Program-made: the position numbers and the translations under genes
DNA from: Saprospiraceae bacterium
GTDB lineage: Bacteria; Bacteroidota; Bacteroidia; Chitinophagales; Saprospiraceae
Direction of reading: 5' to 3'
Assembly: GCA_016787345.1 (NCBI GenBank)
Contig: JAEUUU010000127.1
Coordinates: 1 to 43,914 of the forward strand
Length of the DNA stretch: 43,914 nt
Notes under the pieces: generated by a model
The model's database searches: none
What the model was told of the DNA's origin: nothing
Seen by the model: only the letters and a program-made list of their open reading frames with translations
Shown here: positions 34,328 to 42,937 of the stretch, in pieces
Layout: each line of letters begins with the position of its first letter
How positions within the stretch are numbered: position 1 is the first letter of the stretch

Positions 34328-35575
34328 TCAGACTTTAATAAAAAACACTTGTATTGGCGGGGCATTCCGAAACCATAAGCGCAGAAAATATCCGCCTGCC
34401 GGCAATTGGTTGAGCGACAATTGATAAAGTGGTCCGGTCGATTCTGTTTGTTGAATTCCGGCGCTTCGCCCGCTCACGTGCTGCAACTCGAACAACAGCG
34501 GCGTCTCACCGTCCCATTCCACCCATAGATCGTTTTGAACAGGGTTGGGGTACACGCGAGGGTGTTCCGGGGCGGCAGCGACCGTACCGGAAACGCCGCA
34601 TGCTGGACTGTCCAGCAAGCCCGGCCTGGCTACATTCAGGGTTGCCCAAATGCGCGCTTTTTGACCGACAGTAAAAAATGACATGCAGGCATCGTCGGTG
34701 TAGTCCATATAATTCATAAACATGGCATTGTTGCCGCACGAATACTGCGGATAGGCCGGGCAACCGAAGAATGGGCCGCGCTGCACCGGGGTGTCTCCGA
34801 TACCGTCGTCGTCGGTACAGATATTTTCCAGGCCGCCCCAGATGTGTTGCAGATCAAAATAGTGCCCGATCTCGTGCGTGGCCGTTCGGCCAAGGTGGTG
34901 CGGAGCGTTAAAGGCCGCCAGCCCGATTGTTCCGAAATATTTCGGGTCGACGACCACGCCCTGTTCTTCGGGTGGCGCTATACCGGGATAAGTTCCGTAG
35001 CCCAGAATCCCGCCTCCGATGCCCGCTACCCAGATATTCAGATAATGCTCGGGCGCCCAGGCGTCGTGTCCGCCCAGGGCGGTATAACAAATTCTCGGAC
35101 TGCCGTCGGGCGCCTCAGCCATACCGATATTGAGCCAATCGGTAGCGGTACGGGTGATGCCGTTGGTCGATTGCCCGTCGGGTGTCAGCGTCGCGAGGCA
35201 AAATTCGATTTCCACATCGGCGGCAAAGGGTTGAAAAGCCTGCGGAATACTGCCCGCATTACTGTTTTGCAAACGGAAGTCGGCGTTCAGCACATCGATC
35301 TGACTTTGTATCTGGGCATCCGAAATATTCTCAAATGGCCCGAAGTACACCACGTGAACAACCACCGGAATACGAACGATCTCGCGCTGACGGGCGTCGA
35401 TGCCCTCCGCTTCCCGGTTTATTGCATTTTGAAGCAGTGCCCGTTTGGCGGCTACTTCAGGAAATCTGCGGGCATTCCGTTCCGCAAGATGGTCAGTATA
35501 GCATTGCGCCTCGACGCGGGTAGTGGCGAGCGACAAAAACAGAAGAGCAGTTATCAACAGGCGGAAAAAGTGCAT
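34328..35575 (-). CDS. Secreted M43 (pappalysin-like) zinc metalloprotease with T9SS sorting domain
   Basis: A 415-aa protein with a signal peptide (MHFFRLLITALLFLSLATTRVEAQ). The metzincin site is HEIGHYFDLQH (H234, E235, H238, H244), with a Met-turn at MNYMDY (about 287-292). Cysteines nearby are typical of M43 enzymes. The last 80 residues (PRVYPNPVQNDLWVEW onward) resemble a T9SS type A sorting domain. It is expected to be exported and to cleave proteins outside the cell. It is divergent from another exported peptidase gene. Confidence 0.9.
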   Translation of the reverse strand: MHFFRLLITALLFLSLATTRVEAQCYTDHLAERNARRFPEVAAKRALLQNAINREAEGIDARQREIVRIPVVVHVVYFGPFENISDAQIQSQIDVLNADFRLQNSNAGSIPQAFQPFAADVEIEFCLATLTPDGQSTNGITRTATDWLNIGMAEAPDGSPRICYTALGGHDAWAPEHYLNIWVAGIGGGILGYGTYPGIAPPEEQGVVVDPKYFGTIGLAAFNAPHHLGRTATHEIGHYFDLQHIWGGLENICTDDDGIGDTPVQRGPFFGCPAYPQYSCGNNAMFMNYMDYTDDACMSFFTVGQKARIWATLNVARPGLLDSPACGVSGTVAAAPEHPRVYPNPVQNDLWVEWDGETPLLFELQHVSGRSAGIQQTESTGPLYQLSLNQLPAGGYFLRLWFRNAPPIQVFFIKV

Positions 35576-35581
35576 GGCGGC

Positions 35582-35599
35582 AATTTTTTTAAAAAAATT
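35582..35599. repeat. 18-bp perfect A/T palindrome upstream of the M43 gene
   Basis: AATTTTTTTAAAAAAATT ends six bases before the M43 start codon. It would lie in the promoter or leader. Its role is unknown; simple A/T tracts of this kind can arise by chance in AT-rich intergenic DNA. Confidence 0.5.
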
Positions 35600-35734
35600 C
35601 GAGGTCCTTGGCAGCGTTGGAAAAACACCACGCGTTTAGGTGTTAATTTTCATGTAAAAAGATTCCGGGGTTTACGGTTTACTCCGGAGTCAAATGTTCG
35701 AAAAGTAGGTTTTTTTAGTTGGTTTTGTTTGTGG

Positions 35735-35774
35735 CAAAGGGGCTTGCGCAACGCAGCCCCCTTTGTATTTTTTG
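35735..35774 (+). other. Hairpin with T-run inside the M43/M28 divergent region
   Basis: CAAAGGGGCT pairs with AGCCCCCTTTG (one bulged C) and is followed by TATTTTTTG. Structurally it is a plus-strand terminator, but no gene ends here; it lies about 90 bases before the M28 start. It may be a leader attenuator or end an unannotated small transcript. Confidence 0.5.
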
Positions 35775-35861
35775 TCGATAATGTCGCTTTCAGGCAACCT
35801 AATGCGCGATTTTTGATTTCATACGCTTACATTGCCTGACAAACAATCCAAACTTACTTTT

Positions 35862-37442
35862 ATGAAATACAAATTCTTCCTGTTTGTTTTTGTCCTGGGA
35901 GGCGCAGGCCAACTGTTGAGCCAGAACCAGCCCCCCGTTTTGAACAACCTGACGGCTGTTACCAATTGGTCGAACCAGACGGTTACCCTGACCTATGACG
36001 TGTCGGATGCAGAAAACGACCCACTGGATATCCGGGTTCAGGTGTCCAATACCGAGGGCAACACTTACACCCTGACGGGGCAAATCACGGCAACGGGCGA
36101 TATGGGTTTTCCGGTCACGCCCGGCCCTGGTAAAACGATCAATCTCGACTTTTCGGCGCTGACTTCGCTCACGGGTCCATTTACCGTTCGGGTGATTGCC
36201 GATGATCAACAACCGTTTGATTATCAGTCGCTCGTGGATGCCGTCGACAGCAACCGTTTGCGCAACGACCTGATGTTTGTCCAGGGCATTCGGCACCGAA
36301 TCAGCAACCCGGCCCAATTGGCTACGACACAGGATACCCTGCGGAATTGTTTCGTCCAGGCTGGGCTTTACATGAATGAACAGACGTTCCCGTACCAAAA
36401 TTACACCGGTCGTAACATCATCGGCACGCTCCGCGGCATCCAGTCGGGCGAACAGGTGGTGATCGTCGACGCGCATTACGACTCGGTGATCGACGCGCCC
36501 GGGGCCGACGACAACGGTAGTGGAACGGTGGGTGTAATGGAAATTGCCCGTTTGCTCAGTGAGTACCCGACGCGCAAAACAGTGCGTTTCATCGGATTCG
36601 ACCTCGAAGAAGCCGGTCTGATCGGCAGTTTGCGCTACGTCCAGAGCGGCATTCCCAATGGTGAAGATATTCTCGGGGTGTATAATTTCGAGATGATCGG
36701 TTATTACACCGAAACGCCCAATACGCAGGATGTGCCCACGGGTTTCAATCAGTTGTTCCCGGCGGCCTACAACGAGATTCAAGCCAACCAGTTTCGCGGC
36801 GATTTTTTGATCAATGTCGGCAATTTCAACTCGCTCGCTTTCGGCCAGGAATTTGAAAACCTCGCCGCGCAATACGTACCCGATCTGAAAGTGATCTCTA
36901 TTTTCCCGCCGGGCAACAGCGAGATCGCACCCGACCTGCGCCGTAGCGACCATGCCCGTTTCTGGGATGCCGGCCACGAAGCGCTGATGCTGACCGACGG
37001 CGCCGATTTCCGCAACGATTGTTACCATACCCCGATGGATACCTTGGACAAGTTGAACTTTACCTTTATGTCCAACGTCGTAAAAGCCACCCTGGTGGCA
37101 GCGGCGGTCAAGGCCGACGTAGTGCACGGCGATTGGTCGACGGTCAGTTTTCAGGGCGTTCCAAGTGCAACAAACAACCTGAACGATCCCTGCGATATGT
37201 TCGTGCGCCCGCTCAACAATGGGACCTTGATCTTCACTTCTTCGCGTTGCCCCTGGCACGAGGTTCAGGTTGAAGTGTTCGATGCCAAGGGCAGTCTGCT
37301 GTATCACGAAACCGTTCAGTTGTCCAATTCACCCGGCTATACGCAATTTATCCAGGTGCCCACACCGCTGAGTGCCGGAACCTACCTGGTGCGCCTGAGC
37401 GGCGAATTTGGAAGCAAGGTTCAGAAGATGCTGATCCCCTGA
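35862..37442 (+). CDS. Secreted M28-family metallopeptidase with probable T9SS sorting domain
   Basis: A 526-aa protein; start at ATG 35862 (MKYKFFLFVFVLGGAGQLLSQ), since the longer frame begins at TTG. Residues 25-115 are an Ig-like domain. The peptidase core has the two-zinc signature: H205/D207 (DAHYDS), D217 (GADDNGSG), E249-E250 (DLEEAG), E277 (FEMIG) and a late histidine in CYHTPMDT. The C-terminus (about 445-526; FDAKGSLLYHETVQL, LSAGTYLVRLSG) fits a T9SS-type sorting domain. M28 enzymes are usually aminopeptidases. It is divergent from the M43 peptidase and ends before a strong terminator. Confidence 0.9.
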   Translation: MKYKFFLFVFVLGGAGQLLSQNQPPVLNNLTAVTNWSNQTVTLTYDVSDAENDPLDIRVQVSNTEGNTYTLTGQITATGDMGFPVTPGPGKTINLDFSALTSLTGPFTVRVIADDQQPFDYQSLVDAVDSNRLRNDLMFVQGIRHRISNPAQLATTQDTLRNCFVQAGLYMNEQTFPYQNYTGRNIIGTLRGIQSGEQVVIVDAHYDSVIDAPGADDNGSGTVGVMEIARLLSEYPTRKTVRFIGFDLEEAGLIGSLRYVQSGIPNGEDILGVYNFEMIGYYTETPNTQDVPTGFNQLFPAAYNEIQANQFRGDFLINVGNFNSLAFGQEFENLAAQYVPDLKVISIFPPGNSEIAPDLRRSDHARFWDAGHEALMLTDGADFRNDCYHTPMDTLDKLNFTFMSNVVKATLVAAAVKADVVHGDWSTVSFQGVPSATNNLNDPCDMFVRPLNNGTLIFTSSRCPWHEVQVEVFDAKGSLLYHETVQLSNSPGYTQFIQVPTPLSAGTYLVRLSGEFGSKVQKMLIP

Positions 37443-37458
37443 TCGGCGCCGGTTGCAT

Positions 37459-37517
37459 AAAAGGCTTCAAACCTTGTCGGAATTTCCTCCCGTAAGGTTT
37501 GGAGCCTTTTTATTTTT
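37459..37517 (+). terminator. Strong terminator of the M28 gene
   Basis: AAAAGGCTTCAAACCTT (37459-37475) pairs with AAGGTTTGGAGCCTTTT (37494-37510), 17 positions with one wobble, and runs into TATTTTT. It lies 16 bases after the stop and 6 bases before the next gene. Confidence 0.85.
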
Positions 37518-37518
37518 G
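37511..37518 (+). promoter_or_regulatory. Candidate -7 element (TATTTTTG) for the RibF-GT fusion gene
   Basis: An exact TAnnTTTG match ends five bases before ATG 37524 and shares bases with the T-run of the preceding terminator. If used, the mRNA would be leaderless. Confidence 0.4.
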
Positions 37519-37523
37519 CCGCC

Positions 37524-39503
37524 ATGCGGGTTTTTACCGACTTGAATAAACTACCCAACTTTCGCCGTGCCGTTGTGACAATTGGCTCCTTCGATGGAGT
37601 GCACTACGGCCATCGGCTGATCCTGAGAAAAATGCACGAACTCGCCCGTAAAATCGATGGCGAGACGGTGGTCATTACCTTCGATCCGCATCCGCGCACC
37701 ATTGTGCAGGCGGGTGATCCCGATTTCAAACTCATCAGCACGACGGCGGAAAAAATTGAATTGCTGCGTGCGGAAAAAGTCGACCACGTGGTGGTAGCGC
37801 CTTTTTCGCAGGAGTTTGCCCGGCAATCCGCCGATGCTTACATCCGCGATTTTCTGGTCAATAGTTTTCAGCCCAGTATTGTCGTCATCGGTTACGATCA
37901 CCGTTTTGGCAATAACAGGGAGGGCAATCTCGACACACTGCGCGCGGCGGCGACCGGTTTTGGTTTTGAAGTGGTGGAAATTCCTGCTCAGGAAATCGAC
38001 GAAATCGCCGTCAGCTCTTCCAAAATTCGCAAGGCCCTCGAACAGGCGAATATTCAACTGGCCAACCGGCTGCTGGGGCACTCCTTCAGTTTTATCGGAA
38101 CGGTACTGCACGGCGACGGTCTGGGTCGGCAAATGGGCTTCCCGACGGCCAACCTGTCTGTCGATAATCCATACAAAATCATTCCACCGCCCGGCATTTA
38201 TGCCGCTTGCACCTGGGTAGGCGAGCGCCGTTACGATGCCATGCTGTACATCGGCGACCGGCCCACGATCGAGGGCAAACCGCAGATGCGGGTGGAAGTC
38301 AATCTGCTCAACTTTTCAGGCGACCTCTATGGTCAAATCCTGCGGGTGGATGTGCTGGATTTTATCCGCCCGGATCAAAAATTTGATTCACTGGAAGCCC
38401 TGACAGCGCAAATACAGGCGGATCAGGTTGAAATTGAAAAAAGACTGGCAGAACTGAAAAAAGCGCGGCCAGCCGACGACGTGGCAATTGTCATCCTGAA
38501 TTACAACACCCGCCGGCACCTCGAACAGTTTTTACCCTCGGTGGTCGCCCATAGCGAAGGCGCGCGTATTATCGTGGCCGACAACGGCTCGCCCGACGAT
38601 TCGATCGCTTTTTTGAGGACTCAGTATCCGAACGTGGAAGTGCTTGATTTACAAGTCAATCACGGCTTCGCCCAGGGATACAACGAAGCGCTGCGCCAAA
38701 TCGATGCCGACATTTACGTCGTGTTGAATTCCGATGTCGAGGTGACGCCCGGCTGGATGGAGCCCATTCTTGAAGCCATGCGGAAAGACGAACGAATCGC
38801 CATTGCCCAGCCTAAAATCAAAGCCTGGCGCGACAGGGAACGGTTCGAATACGCCGGCGCAGCAGGCGGCTGGATCGATGCCCTGGGGTATCCTTTCTGT
38901 CGCGGGCGGATATTCAGTTTGTCGGAGCCCGATACGGGTCAGTACGACGATCCGCAAGCCTGTTTTTGGGCCGCGGGCGCCGCTTTTTTTATCCGGGCAA
39001 AACTTTACCATGCCTTTGGCGGTTTCGACGGCGATTATTTTGCCCACAACGAAGAAATCGACCTCTGCTGGCGGATCAAACGAGCCGGATACGGTGTGTG
39101 GTGTTTCCCGCAATCGGTGGTGTATCACCTGGGCGGCGGCACGCTCGAATACGAAAACCCGCGCAAGGTGTTCCTCAATTTCCGCAACAGTCTTTATACA
39201 TTGCTCAAAAACGAAACTGCCGCAAAATTGTGCTGGCTGATTCCGGCACGATTACTGCTCGACGGTCTGGCCGGCGTGCGGTTTTTTCTGAAAGGACAAT
39301 TCGCCGCGATCGGGGCGATTGTCAAAGCGCATTTTTCATTTTACGGCAACTGGTCTGCTACGCTAAAAAAAAGAAAACAGGCGATGCAAATCATTGAACA
39401 ACAAAGTGTTGCTCCCGACATGGACCGCTCCGGCGTTTATCCGGGCAGCATCGTCTGGGCTTATTACGCCCGGGGTATCAAATCCTTCAAACGCCTTTTT
39501 TAA
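37524..39503 (+). CDS. ribF: Fusion of bifunctional riboflavin kinase/FAD synthetase (RibF) with a family 2 glycosyltransferase
   Basis: One uninterrupted 659-aa frame. Residues 1-185 are an FAD synthetase (GSFDGVHYGH at 21-30, GYDHRFGNNREG, SSSKIRKAL); 186-312 are riboflavin kinase (GDGLGRQMGFPTANL at 197-211). Together they convert riboflavin to FMN and FAD and have full RibF length. From residue 319 a complete GT2 domain follows at once (VAIVILNYNT, LNSDVEV at 401-407, HNEEIDLCWR at 508-517), like rhamnosyltransferase-type enzymes that build surface polysaccharide. The join is a short charged stretch (ELKKARPADD). GTG 38481 lies exactly at the start of the GT2 domain and could be an internal start. 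RibF is cytosolic, GT2 cytosolic or membrane-associated. Confidence 0.88.
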   Translation: MRVFTDLNKLPNFRRAVVTIGSFDGVHYGHRLILRKMHELARKIDGETVVITFDPHPRTIVQAGDPDFKLISTTAEKIELLRAEKVDHVVVAPFSQEFARQSADAYIRDFLVNSFQPSIVVIGYDHRFGNNREGNLDTLRAAATGFGFEVVEIPAQEIDEIAVSSSKIRKALEQANIQLANRLLGHSFSFIGTVLHGDGLGRQMGFPTANLSVDNPYKIIPPPGIYAACTWVGERRYDAMLYIGDRPTIEGKPQMRVEVNLLNFSGDLYGQILRVDVLDFIRPDQKFDSLEALTAQIQADQVEIEKRLAELKKARPADDVAIVILNYNTRRHLEQFLPSVVAHSEGARIIVADNGSPDDSIAFLRTQYPNVEVLDLQVNHGFAQGYNEALRQIDADIYVVLNSDVEVTPGWMEPILEAMRKDERIAIAQPKIKAWRDRERFEYAGAAGGWIDALGYPFCRGRIFSLSEPDTGQYDDPQACFWAAGAAFFIRAKLYHAFGGFDGDYFAHNEEIDLCWRIKRAGYGVWCFPQSVVYHLGGGTLEYENPRKVFLNFRNSLYTLLKNETAAKLCWLIPARLLLDGLAGVRFFLKGQFAAIGAIVKAHFSFYGNWSATLKKRKQAMQIIEQQSVAPDMDRSGVYPGSIVWAYYARGIKSFKRLF

Positions 39504-39533
39504 GCCGGGGCAAAGGTCCCTGGCACCCGAAGC

Positions 39534-40253
39534 ATGAAATACGAACTTATTTACAAAGACGACGACATCCTGGTGGTCAATAAACCCGCCGGATTGCTCA
39601 CGATACCTGATCGCTTCGGCAATAAAGACAGTTTGCTCGAAGCCCTGCAAAAAGACTTTGGGCACGTACTTACTGTGCACCGCCTCGACCGCGAAACCAG
39701 CGGTATTCTCTGCTTCGCCCGCAACGAAGCGGCGCATCGCAGCCTTTCCATGCAGTTCGAGCGTCATACGACCGACAAGTTCTACCTGGTGCTGCTCGAA
39801 GGCATTTTGCACCACGACGAAGGCGAAATCGACAAACCCATCGGGGAGCACCCGACCATTGCCGGGAAAATGGCGATCAGCAACTCCGGCAAACCCTCTC
39901 TTACTTTCTATCGGGCTCTGGAGCGTTTTCGCCACTTTACATTGGCCGAAGCGCTGATTAAAACGGGACGGACACACCAGATCCGCGTGCATTTTCAAAG
40001 TATCGGATACCCACTCGCGGTGGATGCCCTGTACGGGCGTCGCCCCGCGTTTTTTTTGTCTGAAATAAAAGGAAAGGCTTATAAATCAGGAAAATACAGT
40101 GAGGAAGAACGCCCGATGATGGAGCGCACATCGTTGCACGCTTTCCGTTTGCGCATCGATCATCCGGTTACGGGCGAACGGATGGAGTTCAAAACCGAAT
40201 TGCCCAAAGACTTCAACGCTGTACTGACACAATTGAGGAAATGGGGAGTTTAG
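39534..40253 (+). CDS. RluA-family RNA pseudouridine synthase
   Basis: A 239-aa protein that isomerises uridine to pseudouridine in rRNA or tRNA. The catalytic motif HRLDRETSG (49-57) carries D52; KTGRTHQIRVHFQSIGYPLAVDALYG is the second conserved block. There is no S4 domain at the N-terminus, so it is like the shorter RluA/TruC-type enzymes rather than RluC/RluD. The exact target base cannot be told from sequence alone. It follows the fusion gene after 30 bases and may share its transcript. Confidence 0.9.
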   Translation: MKYELIYKDDDILVVNKPAGLLTIPDRFGNKDSLLEALQKDFGHVLTVHRLDRETSGILCFARNEAAHRSLSMQFERHTTDKFYLVLLEGILHHDEGEIDKPIGEHPTIAGKMAISNSGKPSLTFYRALERFRHFTLAEALIKTGRTHQIRVHFQSIGYPLAVDALYGRRPAFFLSEIKGKAYKSGKYSEEERPMMERTSLHAFRLRIDHPVTGERMEFKTELPKDFNAVLTQLRKWGV

Positions 40254-40302
40254 TAGTGATGAGTAATGAGTGATGAGTGCGGAGTGAGGAGTGTGTGATG
40301 GG
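40254..40302. repeat. Degenerate GATGAGT-type tandem repeat
   Basis: After the RluA-family stop, GATGAGT-like units recur about six times with substitutions (GTGATGAGTAATGAGTGATGAG, then GCGGAGTGAGGAGTGTGTGATG as two adjoining parts). The stretch has no coding features and lies before the TerC gene. Confidence 0.65.
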
Positions 40303-40337
40303 TTGCAATTTTTTCACATTTTAAACAGACATTTGAC

Positions 40338-41345
40338 GTGATAGAACAATGGTTAGGTATGGATTGGGAATCGGCCAGTTTGATCGTATTAAATCTCATA
40401 CTGATCGAGAGCCTGCTCTCGGTCGATAACGCCGCCGTATTGGCCACGATGGTCATGGATTTGCCTGCCAGTCAGCGGCCGCGTGCGTTGCGGTACGGCA
40501 TTATCGGGGCGTATGTTTTCCGCGGTCTTTGCCTGTTGTTTGCTTATAAACTGGTCAAAATCTGGTGGTTAAAGCCGCTCGGCGGTCTTTATCTGCTCTG
40601 GCTGGCCGTCGATTATTTTAAAAAACCGCTTCGCTACGGCGACGCCGGGGCCGATATTTTCAAATTTCTGACCATCGCCGGCTTCCTGTATGTCGTACAG
40701 GCCGAAGTGCCGGTCGATCTGGCTGGCTTTACGTTCAACTTGTACTGGCTGGTGCAAGCGGGGCTGGGGATTTACGCCATTTACCTGCTGTACAGCCTCT
40801 TCATCCTGCCGGCGGATGCCGCCGACGATGGCCAGGTAAACAAATCAAACAACCGGATTTACCAGTTTTTCAACACCCAGGTCGGCGCTTTCTGGAGTAC
40901 GGTGATTTTAGTGGAGATCATGGATCTCGCATTTTCCATCGACAACGTATTTGCCGCCGTGGCATTTACCGACAACATCTGGCTGATCTGCATCGGTGTA
41001 TTTATCGGTATTCTGGCCATGCGTTTTGTGGCGCAATGGTTTGTTCAATTGATGGAAAAGTATCCGTTTTTGGCCAATGCTGCCTTTTTGGTCATCGCCA
41101 TTCTGGGCCTGAAACTGACACTTTCCGTCATTGCGCACCTGGCGCCCGAATCGGCCTACGCCCGCCTGATGGAAACCGAAGCAGCTGATTTGGGTGTTTC
41201 CCTGCTGACCATGAGTTGTTTCGGCCTGCCGATCCTGAGTTCCCTTTTGTTCAATTATCCGCGCCGCAATCCGACACCTGCTTCGACGGAAAGCGCGCAA
41301 ACTTTGTCGGAGACAGGGCCTTTGGACGAAAATACCCAACGCTAA
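40338..41345 (+). CDS. TerC-family integral membrane protein
   Basis: A 335-aa protein starting at GTG 40338; ATG 40362 is an alternative, but would shorten the first helix. About seven to eight membrane helices are visible. Each half has the family's acidic motif: IESLLSVDNAAVLA (E24, D30, N31) and VEIMDLAFSIDNVFAA. Relatives such as Alx and MeeF export manganese, and TerC itself is linked to tellurite resistance; a metal-transport role is inferred. The C-terminal 35 residues are polar. No yybP-ykoY-like leader is recognised. Confidence 0.88.
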   Translation: MIEQWLGMDWESASLIVLNLILIESLLSVDNAAVLATMVMDLPASQRPRALRYGIIGAYVFRGLCLLFAYKLVKIWWLKPLGGLYLLWLAVDYFKKPLRYGDAGADIFKFLTIAGFLYVVQAEVPVDLAGFTFNLYWLVQAGLGIYAIYLLYSLFILPADAADDGQVNKSNNRIYQFFNTQVGAFWSTVILVEIMDLAFSIDNVFAAVAFTDNIWLICIGVFIGILAMRFVAQWFVQLMEKYPFLANAAFLVIAILGLKLTLSVIAHLAPESAYARLMETEAADLGVSLLTMSCFGLPILSSLLFNYPRRNPTPASTESAQTLSETGPLDENTQR

Positions 41346-41380
41346 ATCAAAGAAGTCAAGACGGGTAGCAGCCAAACTTT

Positions 41381-41388
41381 TACCTTTG
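41381..41388 (+). promoter_or_regulatory. Candidate -7 element (TACCTTTG) for ffh
   Basis: An exact TAnnTTTG match lies 53 bases before the ffh ATG. No -33 TTTG at the usual distance is visible. Confidence 0.5.
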
Positions 41389-41441
41389 CGCTTCCCAAAC
41401 GGGTACAACCGAATTTTTCGAGCGAAAAAATACCACGATCC

Positions 41442-42812
41442 ATGTTTCAAAGTCTGAGCGATCGCCTCGAAGGCGCGTTTAAAGTGCTGAGCGGCTCCCA
41501 CAAGATTACCGAACTCAACGTCGCCGAGAGTATCAAAGAGATCCGTCGCGCGCTGGTAGCCGCCGACGTGAACTATAAAATTGCCAAGGAATTCACCGAC
41601 AAGGTGCGCGACAAGGCAATGGGCGCTGAAAACGTGCTCAAAAACGTCAACCCCGGCCAGCTCATGGTCAAGATCGTCATGGACGAACTGACCGAGCTCA
41701 TGGGCGGCCAGTCGGTGGGCATCAATGTAAAAGGTTCGCCTGGTGTGGTGCTGGTGGCCGGTTTGCAGGGTTCGGGTAAAACAACCTTCTGCGGCAAACT
41801 CGCCAAATACCTCAAGGAAAAACGCCAGATGTCGCCACTGCTCGTCGCCTGCGACGTGTATCGCCCCGCGGCCATCGATCAGCTGGGTGTGCTCGGCGAC
41901 AGCATCAAAGTGCCCGTTTACAAGGAAGTTGAGAATAAAAACCCGGTAGAAATTGCCAAAAACGCCCTGGCGCACGCCAAGGCGCACGGCCACAACGTCG
42001 TCATTGTGGATACCGCCGGCCGCCTGGCCGTCGATACCGAGATGATGGATGAGGTCGCCGCTATCAAAGCTGCCGTCAACCCGACCGAGTCGCTGTTTGT
42101 GGTCGACTCCATGACTGGTCAGGACGCCGTCAACACCGCCGAGGCGTTCAACCAGTACATCAATTACGACGGCGTTGTGCTCACCAAACTCGACGGCGAC
42201 ACCCGCGGCGGTGCCGCCCTGTCGATCAAATACACCGTCGGCAAGCCCATCAAATTCGTGTCGATGGGCGAAAAACTCGATGCGCTCGATGTGTTCTACC
42301 CCGACCGTATGGCCCAGCGCATCCTCGGCATGGGCGACATTGTGTCGCTGGTGGAAAAAGCGCAGGCTGAATTTGACGAAGAAGAAGCCAAGCGGGTAGA
42401 AAAACGCATCAAACAAAACAAGTTCGATTTCAACGACTTCCTCGGACAGATGCAGCAGATCAAAAAGATGGGCGACATGAAAAGCCTGCTTTCCATGATT
42501 CCCGGCGTCGGCAAGGCACTGAAAGACGTGGAGATCGACGACAAGGCGCTGGTAAAGGTCGAGGCCATTATTCAGAGTATGACGCCCACAGAGCGCGGCA
42601 ACCCCGATCTGATCAACCTCAGCCGCAAAAAACGCATCGCCAAGGGATGCGGACAGACGCTGGATCAGATCAATCTGTTTATCAAGAACTTCAACGATAT
42701 GCGGAAGTTCATGCACCAGATGGCCAACAGCCCGGCCGGCAAAATGGGTGGCATGCCCGGCGGTATGCCCAAAGGAATGCCGAAGGGATTGCCGGGGAAA
42801 TTCCGGCGTTGA
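41442..42812 (+). CDS. ffh: Signal recognition particle protein Ffh
   Basis: A 456-aa GTPase that binds 4.5S RNA and signal sequences and delivers ribosomes to FtsY and SecYEG. N domain 1-95; G domain with GLQGSGKTT (107-115), DTAGR (190-194), TKLD (248-251) and DGDTRGG; the M domain from about 325 contains FLGQMQQIKKMGDMKSLLSMIPG and the RNA-binding SRKKRIAKGCG. The tail is rich in Met, Gly and Lys (GGMPGGMPKGMPKG). A 21-bp terminator follows. Confidence 0.96.
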   Translation: MFQSLSDRLEGAFKVLSGSHKITELNVAESIKEIRRALVAADVNYKIAKEFTDKVRDKAMGAENVLKNVNPGQLMVKIVMDELTELMGGQSVGINVKGSPGVVLVAGLQGSGKTTFCGKLAKYLKEKRQMSPLLVACDVYRPAAIDQLGVLGDSIKVPVYKEVENKNPVEIAKNALAHAKAHGHNVVIVDTAGRLAVDTEMMDEVAAIKAAVNPTESLFVVDSMTGQDAVNTAEAFNQYINYDGVVLTKLDGDTRGGAALSIKYTVGKPIKFVSMGEKLDALDVFYPDRMAQRILGMGDIVSLVEKAQAEFDEEEAKRVEKRIKQNKFDFNDFLGQMQQIKKMGDMKSLLSMIPGVGKALKDVEIDDKALVKVEAIIQSMTPTERGNPDLINLSRKKRIAKGCGQTLDQINLFIKNFNDMRKFMHQMANSPAGKMGGMPGGMPKGMPKGLPGKFRR

Positions 42813-42838
42813 GAATTGGAAGTCTTTCACCGTTTGTA

Positions 42839-42889
42839 AAAAATTGAAAACTCCTTGTCATCACATGCGACAAGGAGTTTTCAATTTTT
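42839..42889 (+). terminator. Rho-independent terminator of ffh
   Basis: A perfect 21-bp stem (42839-42859 with 42869-42889) with a 9-base loop ends in TTTTT. Because the stem begins with AAAAA it can also work on the opposite strand, for the small minus-strand gene at 42938. Confidence 0.9.
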
Positions 42890-42937
42890 CAAATGCTCTT
42901 TGCAAGGGGGTTGTTGATCAATGTAAAGTTGGCAAGT

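Noticed and set aside
35799-37307. 502-aa open frame antisense to the M28 peptidase
   Set aside because: Shadow of the clear M28 gene; no recognisable features.
40908-42830. 640-aa open frame antisense to terC and ffh
   Set aside because: It has the same His/Phe/Val-rich composition as other shadow frames here and covers two recognised genes.
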